Made by a program: the position numbers and the translations under genes. The notes under the pieces are model-generated. The model worked only from the letters and a program-made list of their open reading frames with translations. It was not told the origin of the DNA and searched no databases. From Odiellus spinosus (taxonomy: Eukaryota > Arthropoda > Arachnida > Opiliones > Phalangiidae), in the NCBI GenBank assembly GCA_963920705.1, contig OY987240.1:3788501-3852500 (forward strand): DNA of 64,000 nt, read 5' to 3'. Below are positions 56,801 through 64,000 of this stretch, piece by piece; position 1 is the stretch's first letter; each line of letters starts with the position of its first letter.

Positions 56801-59800
56801 CATGATTCGAAAAACATGATTCGAAAAACATGATTCGAAAAACATGATTCGAAAAACATGATTCGAAAAACATGATTCGAAAAACATCATTCGAAAAACA
56901 TCATTCGAAAAACATCATTCGAAAAACATCATTCGAAAAACATCATTCGAAAAACATCATTCGAAAAACATCATTCGAAAAACATCATTCGAAAAACATC
57001 ATTCGAAAAACATCATTCGACAAAACATCATTCGACAAAACATGATTCGAAAAACATGATTCGAAAAACTTCATTCGAAAAACATCATTCGAAAAACATC
57101 ATTCGAAAAACATCATTCGAAAAACATCATTCGAAAAACATCATTCGAAAAACATCATTCGAAAAACATCATTCGAAAAACATCATTCGAAAAACATCAT
57201 TCGAAAAACATCATTCGAAAAGCATCATTCGAAAAACATGACTCGAAAAACATGATTCGAAAAACAAAATTCGAAAAACATGATTCGAAAAACATGATTC
57301 GAAAAACATGATTCGAAAAACATGATTCGAAAAACATGATTCGAAAAACATGATTCGAAAAACATGATTCGAAAAACATGATTCGAAAAACATGATTCGA
57401 AAAACATCATTCGAAAAACATCATTCGAAAAACATCATTCGAAAAACATCATTCGAAAAACATCATTCGAAAAACATCATTCGAAAAACATCATTCGAAA
57501 AACATCATTCGAAAAACATCATTCGAAAAACATCATTCGAAAAACATCATTCTAAAAACATCATTCGAAAAACATCATTCGAAAAACATCATTCGAAAAA
57601 CATCATTCGAAAAACATCATTCGAAAAACATCATTCGAAAAACATCATTCGAAAAACATCATTCGAAAAACATCATTCGAAAAACATCATTCGAAAAACA
57701 TCATTCTAAAAACATCATTCGAAAAACATCATTCGAAAAACATCATTCGAAAAACATCATTCGAAAAACATCATTCGACAAAACATGATTCGAAAAACAT
57801 GATTCGAAAAACATGATTCGAAAAACTTGATTCGAAAAACATCATTCGAAAAACATCATTCGAAAAACATCATTCGAAAAACATCATTCGAAAAACATCA
57901 TTCTAAAAACATCATTCGAAAAACATCATTCGACAAAACATGATTCGAAAAACATGATTCGAAAAACATGATTCGAAAAACTTGATTCGAAAAACTTGAT
58001 TCGAAAAACATCATTCGAAAAACATCATTCGAAAAACATCATTCTAAAAACATCATTCGAAAAACATCATTCGAAAAACATCATTCGAAAAACATCATTC
58101 GAAAAACATCATTCGAAAAACATTATTCGAAAAAAATTATTCGAAAAACATCATTCGAAAAAAATCATTCGAAAAACATCATTCGAAAATATTATTCGAA
58201 AAAAATTATTCGAAAAACATCATTCGAAAAACATCATTCGAAAAACATCATTCGAAAAACATCATTCGAAAAGCATCATTCGAAAAACATGACTCGAAAA
58301 ACTTGATTCGAAAAACATGATTCGAAAAACATGATTCGAAAAACATGATTCGAAAAACAAAATTCGAAAAACATGATTCGAAAAAAATGATTCGAAAAAC
58401 ATGATTCGAAAAACATGATTCGAAAAACATGATTCGAAAAACATGATTCGAAAAACATGATTCGAAAAACATGATTCGAAAAACATCATTCGAAAAACAT
58501 CATTCGAAAAACATCATTCGAAAAACATCATTCGAAAAACATGATTCGAAAAACATCATTCGAAAAACATCATTCGAAAAACATCATTCGAAAAACATCA
58601 TTCGACAAAACATGATTCGAAAAACATGATTCGAAAAACATGATTCGAAAAACTTGATTCGAAAAACTTGATTCGAAAAACATCATTCGAAAAACATCAT
58701 TCTAAAAACATCATTCGAAAAACATCATTCGAAAAACATCATTCGAAAAACATCATTCGAAAAACATCATTCGAAAAACATTATTCGAAAAAAATTTTTC
58801 GAAAAACATCATTCGAAAAAAATCATTCGAAAAACATCATTCGAAAATATTATTCGAAAAAAATTATTCGAAAAACATCATTCGAAAAACATCATTCGAA
58901 AAACATCATTCGAAAAACATCATTCGAAAAGCATCATTCGAAAAACATGACTCGAAAAACTTGATTCGAAAAACATGATTCGAAATCATGATTCGAAAAA
59001 CATGATTCGAAAAACATGATTCGAAAAACAAAATTCGAAAAACATGATTCGAAAAACATGATTCGAAAAACATGATTCGAAAAACATGATTCGAAAAACA
59101 TGATTCGAAAAACATGATTCGAAAAACATGATTCGAAAAACATGATTCGAAAAACATGATTCGAAAAACATGATTCGAAAAACATGATTCGAAAAACATC
59201 ATTCGAAAAACATTATTCGAAAAACATTATTCGAAAAACATTATTCGAAAAACATCATTCGAAAAACATCATTCGAAAAACATCATTCGAAAAACATCAT
59301 TCGAAAAACATGATTCGAAAAACATGATTCGAAAAACATGATTCGAAAAACATCATTCGAAAAACATGATTCGAAAAACATGATTCGAAAAACATGATTC
59401 GAAAAACATGATTCGAAAAACTTCATTCGAAAAACATCATTCGAAAAACATCATTCGAAAAACATCATTCGAAAAACATCATTCGAAAAACATCATTCTA
59501 AAAACATCATTCGAAAAACATCATTCGAAAAACATCATTCGAAAAACATCATTCGAAAAACATCATTCGAAAAACATTATTCGAAAAAAATTATTCGAAA
59601 AACATCATTCGAAAAAAATCATTCGAAAAACATCATTCGAAAAACATCATTCGAAAAGCATCATTCGAAAAACATGACTCGAAAAACTTGATTCGAAAAA
59701 CATGATTCGAAATCATGATTCGAAAAACATGATTCGAAAAACATGATTCGAAAAACAAAATTCGAAAAACATGATTCGAAAAACATGATTCGAAAAACAT

Positions 59801-61000
59801 GATTCGAAAAACATGATTCGAAAAACATGATTCGAAAAACATGATTCGAAAAACATGATTCGAAAAACATGATTCGAAAAACATGATTCGAAAAACATGA
59901 TTCGAAAAACATGATTCGAAAAACATGATTCGAAAAACATGATTCGAAAAACATGATTCGAAAAACATGATTCGAAAAACATGATTCGAAAAACATGATT
60001 CGAAAAACATCATTCGAAAAACATCATTCGAAAAACATTATTCGTAAAACATTATTCGAAAAACATCATTCGAAAAACATCATTCGAAAAACATCATTCG
60101 AAAAACATCATTCGAAAAACATCATTCGACAAAACATGATTCGAAAAACATGATTCGAAAAACATTATTCGAAAAAATTATTCGAAAAACATCATTCGAA
60201 AAAATCATTCGAAAAACATCATTCGAAAAACATCATTCGAAAAACATCATTCGACAAAACATGATTCGAAAAACTTGATTCGAAAAACATGATTCGAAAA
60301 ACATGATTCGAAAAACATGATTCGAAAAACATGATTCGAAAAACATGATTCGAAAAACATGATTCGAAAAACATGATTCGAAAAACATGATTCGAAAAAC
60401 ATGATTCGAAAAACATGATTCGAAAAACATGATTCGAAAAACATGATTCGAAAAACATGATTCGAAAAACATGATTCGAAAAACATGATTCGAAAAACAT
60501 CATTCTATAAACATCATTCTATAAACATGATTCGAAAAACATGATTCGAAAAACATGATTCGAAAAACATGATTCGAAAAACATCATTCGAAAAACATCA
60601 TTCTATAAACATCATTCGAAAAACATCATTCGAAAAACATCATTCGAAAAACATCATTCGAAAAACATCATTCGAAAAACATCATTCGAAAAACATTATT
60701 CGAAAAAAATTATTCGAAAAACATTATTCGAAAAAATTATTCGAAAAACATCATTCGAAAAAATCATTCGAAAAACATCATTCGAAAAACATCATTCGAA
60801 AAACATCATTCGACAAAACATGATTCGAAAAACTTGATTCGAAAAACATGATTCGAAAAACATGATTCGAAAAACATGATTCGAAAAACATGATTCGAAA
60901 AACATGATTCGAAAAACATGATTCGAAAAACATGATTCGAAAAACATCATTCGAAAAACATCATTCGAAAAACATCATTCTATAAACATGATTCAAAAAA
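53270..61000 (+). repeat. 4.70-4.73-kb tandem duplication
   Basis: 53.27-56.27 kb recurs at 57.97-61.0 kb. The offset starts at 4,703 (paired TTGATTCG near 53280/57983), becomes 4,717 near 54.7 kb and 4,731 from 55.3 kb, each step one monomer. Matching landmarks are core cassettes at 53588/58291, 54244/58947 and 54959/59676, an ATTATTCG triad, and two ATCATTCTATAAAC monomers near 55770/60501. Small differences exist, for example GAGTCG only near 54651 and AAATTTTTCG only near 58795. It is the longest tandem period I found. Confidence 0.88.
56280..57970 (+). repeat. Segment unique to the first 4.7-kb unit
   Basis: This part lies between the duplicated stretches. It holds a core cassette near 56524 with a rare ACATTTTTCG near 56425, an ACAAGATTCG near 56619, an 18-monomer G run, a TTCGACAAAAC followed by a C-type monomer (57017), a shortened core near 57240 lacking TTGATTCG and the dyad, and two ten-monomer C runs split by ATCATTCTAAAAAC near 57546. 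No gene is seen. Confidence 0.82.
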
Positions 61001-62100
61001 CATGATTCGAAAAACATGATTCGAAAAACATGATTCGAAAAACTTGATTCGAAAAACATGATTCGAAATCATGATTCGAAAAACATGATTCGAAAAACAT
61101 CATTCGAAAAACATCTTTCGAAAAACATCATTCGAAAAACATCATTCGAAAAACATCTTTCGAAAAACATCATTCGAAAAACATCTTTCGAAAAACATCA
61201 TTCGAAAAACATCATTCGAAAAACATCATTCGAAAAACATCATACGAAAAACATCATTCGAAAAACATCATTCGAAAAACATCATTCGAAAAACATCATT
61301 CGAAAAACATCATTCGAAAAACATCATTCGAAAAACATCATTCGAAAAACATCATTCGAAAAACATTATTCGTAAAACATTATTCGAAAAACATGATTCG
61401 AAAAACATCATTCGAAAAACATCATTCGAAAAACATCATTCGAAAAACATAATTCGAAAAACATCATTCGAAAAACATCATCGAAAAACATCAATCGAAA
61501 AACTTAATTCGAAAAACTTGATTAGAAAAACATCATTCGAAAAACATCATTCGAAAAACATCATTCGACAAAACATGATTCGAAAAACATGATTCGAAAA
61601 ACTTGATTCGAAAAACATGATTCGAAACATCATTCGAAAAACATCATTCGAAAAAATCATTCGAAAAACATCATTTGAAAAACATCATTCGAAAAACATC
61701 ATTCGAAAAACATCATTCGAAAAACATCATTCGAAAAAATTATTCGAAAAAATTATTCGAAAAACATCATTCGAAAAACATCATTCGAAAAACATCATTC
61801 GAAAAACATCATTCGACAAAACATGATTCGACAAAACATCATTCGAAAAACTTGATTCGAAAAACATGATTCGAAAAACATGATTCGAAAAACATGATTC
61901 GAAAAACATGATTCGAAAAACATGATTCGAAAAACATGATTCGAAAAACATGATTCGAAAAACATGATTCGAAAAACATGATTCGAAAAACATGATTCGA
62001 AAAACATGATTCGAAAAACATGATTCGAAAAACATGATTCGAAAAACATGATTCGAAAAACATGATTCGAAAAACATGATTCGAAAAACATGATTCGAAA
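61000..62100 (+). repeat. Segment with alternating ATCTTTCG monomers
   Basis: The dyad lies at 61057, followed by three ATCTTTCG monomers (near 61113, 61155 and 61183) separated by C-type ones, then ATCATACG, the ATTATTCGTAAAAC pair, ATAATTCG, the shortened CATCATCG tag and TTGATTAG. A short GATTCGAAACATC near 61620 lacks two A. Two TTCGACAAAAC monomers near 61812 and 61826 precede a 17-monomer G run. The order resembles 38.2-38.9 kb. Confidence 0.82.
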
Positions 62101-62741
62101 AACATCATTCTAAAAACATCATTCTAAAAACATCATTCGAAAAACATCATTCGAAAAACATCATTCGAAAAACATCATTCGAAAAACATTATTCGAAAAA
62201 AATTATTCGAAAAACATCATTCGAAAAAAATCATTCGAAAAACATCATTCGAAAAACATCATTCGAAAAGCATCATTCGAAAAACATGACTCGAAAAACT
62301 TGATTCGAAAAACATGATTCGAAATCATGATTCGAAAAACATGATTCGAAAAACATGATTCGAAAAACATGATTCGAAAAACATGATTCGAAAAACATGA
62401 TTCGAAAAACATGATTCGAAAAACATCATTCTAAAAACATCATTCTAAAAACATCATTCGAAAAACATCATTCGAAAAACATCATTCGAAAAACATCATT
62501 CGAAAAACATTATTCGAAAAAAATTATTCGAAAAACATCATTCGAAAAAAATCATTCGAAAAACATCATTCGAAAAACATCATTCGAAAAGCATCATTCG
62601 AAAAACATGACTCGAAAAACTTGATTCGAAAAACATGATTCGAAATCATGATTCGAAAAACATGATTCGAAAAACATGATTCGAAAAACAAAATTCGAAA
62701 AACATGATTCGAAAAACATGATTCGAAAAACATCATTCGAA
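62100..62741 (+). repeat. 321-bp tandem duplication of one whole core unit
   Basis: Doubled ATCATTCTAAAAAC, four C-type monomers, the core cassette with the 17-nt dyad and a few G-type monomers occur twice, with GACTCG at 62288 and 62609. The offset 321 is 23 monomers minus one base, from the 13-mer. The second copy has AAAATTCG after the dyad, the first does not. Confidence 0.87.
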
Positions 62742-64000
62742 AAACATCATTCGAAAAACATCATTCGAAAAACATCATTCGAAAAACATCATTCGAAAAA
62801 CATCATTCGAAAAACATTATTCGAAAAACATTATTCGAAAAACATTATTCGAAAAACATCATTCGAAAAACATCATTCGAAAAACATCATTCGAAAAACA
62901 TCATTCGAAAAACATCATTCGAAAAACATCATTCGAAAAACATCATTCGAAAAACATCATTCGAAAAACATCATTCGAAAAACATCATTCGAAAAACATC
63001 ATTCGAAAAACATCATTCGACAAAACATGATTCGAAAAACATGATTCGAAAAACATGATTCGAAAAACTTGATTCGAAAAACATGATTCGAAATCATGAT
63101 TCGAAAAACATGATTCGAAAAACATGATTCGAAAAACATGATTCGAAAAACAAAATTCGAAAAACATGATTCGAAAAACATGATTCGAAAAACATGATTC
63201 GAAAAACATGATTCGAAAAACATGATTCGAAAAACATGATTCGAAAAATATGATTCGAAAAACATGATTCGAAAAACATGATTCGAAAAACATGATTCGA
63301 AAAACATCATTCGAAAAACATCATTCGAAAAACATCTTTCGAAAAACATCATTCGAAAAACATCATTCGAAAAACATCATTCGAAAAACATCATTCGAAA
63401 AACATCATTCGAAAAACATCATACGAAAAACATCATTCGAAAAACATCATTCGAAAAACATCATTCGAAAAACATCATTCGAAAAACATCATTCGAAAAA
63501 CATCATTCGAAAAACATCATTCGAAAAACATTATTCTTAAAACATTATTCGAAAAACATGATTTGAAAAACATCATTCGAAAAACATCATTCGAAAAACA
63601 TCATTCGAAAAACATAATTCGAAAAACATCATTCGAAAAACATCATCGAAAAACATCAATCGAAAAACTTAATTCGAAAAACTTGATTCGAAAAACATCA
63701 TTCGAAAAACATCATTCGAAAAACCTCATTCGACAAAACATGATTCGAAAAACATGATTCGAAAAACTTGATTCGAAAAACATGATTCGAAAAAAATCAT
63801 TCGAAAAACATCATTCGAAAAACATCATTCGAAAAACATGACTCGAAAAACTTGATTCGAAAAACATGATTCGAAATCATGATTCGAAAAACATGATTCG
63901 AAAAACATGATTCGAAAAACAAAATTCGAAAAACATGATTCGAAAAACATGATTCGAAAAACATGATTCGAAAAACATGATTCGAAAAACATGATTCGAA
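62741..64000 (+). repeat. Final segment, related to 31.4-32.6 kb
   Basis: A twelve-monomer C run, a 15-mer, the dyad, AAAATTCG, a ten-monomer G run with one AATATGATTCG, ATCTTTCG, ATCATACG, a unique ATTATTCTTAAAAC near 63531, GATTTGAAAAAC, the shortened CATCATCG tag and a core cassette near 63840 follow the same order as 31.4-32.6 kb at offsets of about 31.4 kb. The array continues past the window end. Confidence 0.83.

Larger units (their letters stand above)
1..64000 (+). repeat. 14-bp satellite DNA array filling the window
   Basis: Every stretch read is built from ATGATTCGAAAAAC or close variants, always in the same orientation. The monomer is 4/14 G+C, holds one TTCGAA palindrome with one CpG, and ends in an A5 tract. 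Position 3 is usually G or C, less often T or A. Most monomers are exactly 14 bp; 13-mers (one A lost), a 15-mer (TTCGACAAAAC) and an 11-mer are recurrent exceptions. The plus strand has about 7 A to 3 T per monomer, so strand asymmetry is strong and constant. No unique sequence interrupts the array and neither array edge lies in the window. Satellites of this kind are typical of eukaryotic heterochromatin; which chromosome domain this is cannot be read from the sequence. Confidence 0.98.

Noticed and set aside
1-64000. CRISPR array
   Set aside because: There are no spacers. The repeats abut directly, and what differs between them are point variants.
1-64000. tRNA genes or pol III B boxes from the frequent ATTCGAA
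   Set aside because: The B box needs GGTTCGA followed by a CC pair; monomers have GATTCGAAAAA. No A box, acceptor stem or anticodon arm is nearby. Only the T-arm-like shape of the 13-mer dyad is kept as a finding.
1-64000. Heat-shock elements or CENP-B boxes
   Set aside because: TTCGAA lacks the two-base gap of TTCnnGAA, and CGGG of the CENP-B box is absent throughout.
1-64000. Telomeric repeats
   Set aside because: No TTAGGG, TTAGG or TTTAGGG runs on either strand; the monomer is unrelated.
1-64000. Mobile or virus-derived element inserted in the array
   Set aside because: No non-satellite sequence, terminal repeats or target-site duplications interrupt the monomers anywhere I read.
1-64000. 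Naming the host species or chromosome from the monomer
   Set aside because: I do not recognise this 14-mer as a described satellite, and no flanking unique sequence is present to place it.
1-64000. Bacterial promoters and terminators suggested by AT-rich stretches
   Set aside because: A-tracts occur once per monomer everywhere. There are no hairpin-plus-T-run terminators and no spaced -35/-10 pairs that differ from the background repeat.

Overview
The whole 64 kb is one satellite DNA array. A 14-bp monomer, ATGATTCGAAAAAC, is repeated head to tail about 4,500 times on one strand and runs off both ends. I found no protein-coding gene, rRNA, tRNA, transposon, virus-like element, CRISPR array or unique spacer. 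The scale, the nested repeat order and the total lack of genes point to eukaryotic heterochromatin (centromere-near, subtelomeric, sex or B chromosome). The sequence does not identify the species.

Two monomer classes make up almost everything and differ at position 3: ATGATTCG (G type) and ATCATTCG (C type). They occur in homogeneous runs of about 2 to 22 monomers. Among them sit rarer, recognisable variants: ATTATTCG, TTGATTCG, AAAATTCG, ATGACTCG, ATCATACG, ATCTTTCG, ATTATTCGTAAAAC, ATCATTCTAAAAAC, ATCATTCTATAAAC, a 15-mer with TTCGACAAAAC, 13-mers, and an 11-mer. These variants recur in a fixed order. One core cassette of 14 monomers (about 195 bp) occurs about 59 times, roughly once per kilobase, separated by G and C runs of varying length.

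On top of this lie tandem duplications of many periods: 867 and 1,132 bp (0.3-3.7 kb); units of 1.3-2.0 kb (4.6-10 kb); 1,887 and 3,034-3,076 bp (14-22 kb); 3,077-3,105 bp (22-28 kb); 3,551 bp with an inner 769-bp duplication (29.5-37.2 kb); 896 bp (38.3-39.8 kb); 489-573-bp cassettes and a 2.68-kb pair (41-46 kb); 754 bp and 3.68-3.79 kb (46-53.8 kb); 4.70-4.73 kb (53.3-61 kb); 321 bp (62.1-62.7 kb). No single higher-order period spans the window. This fits repeated local unequal exchange rather than one uniform amplification.

The many apparent reading frames are a product of the monomer. G-type runs are open in all three frames of the minus strand and C-type runs in all three frames of the plus strand, with a 14-residue peptide period. 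I treat none as genes. The items most worth a second look are the ordered core cassette, a 17-nt perfect dyad inside it shaped like a tRNA T-arm, the preserved CpG in nearly every monomer, and the split into left and right sequence families near 28-32 kb.
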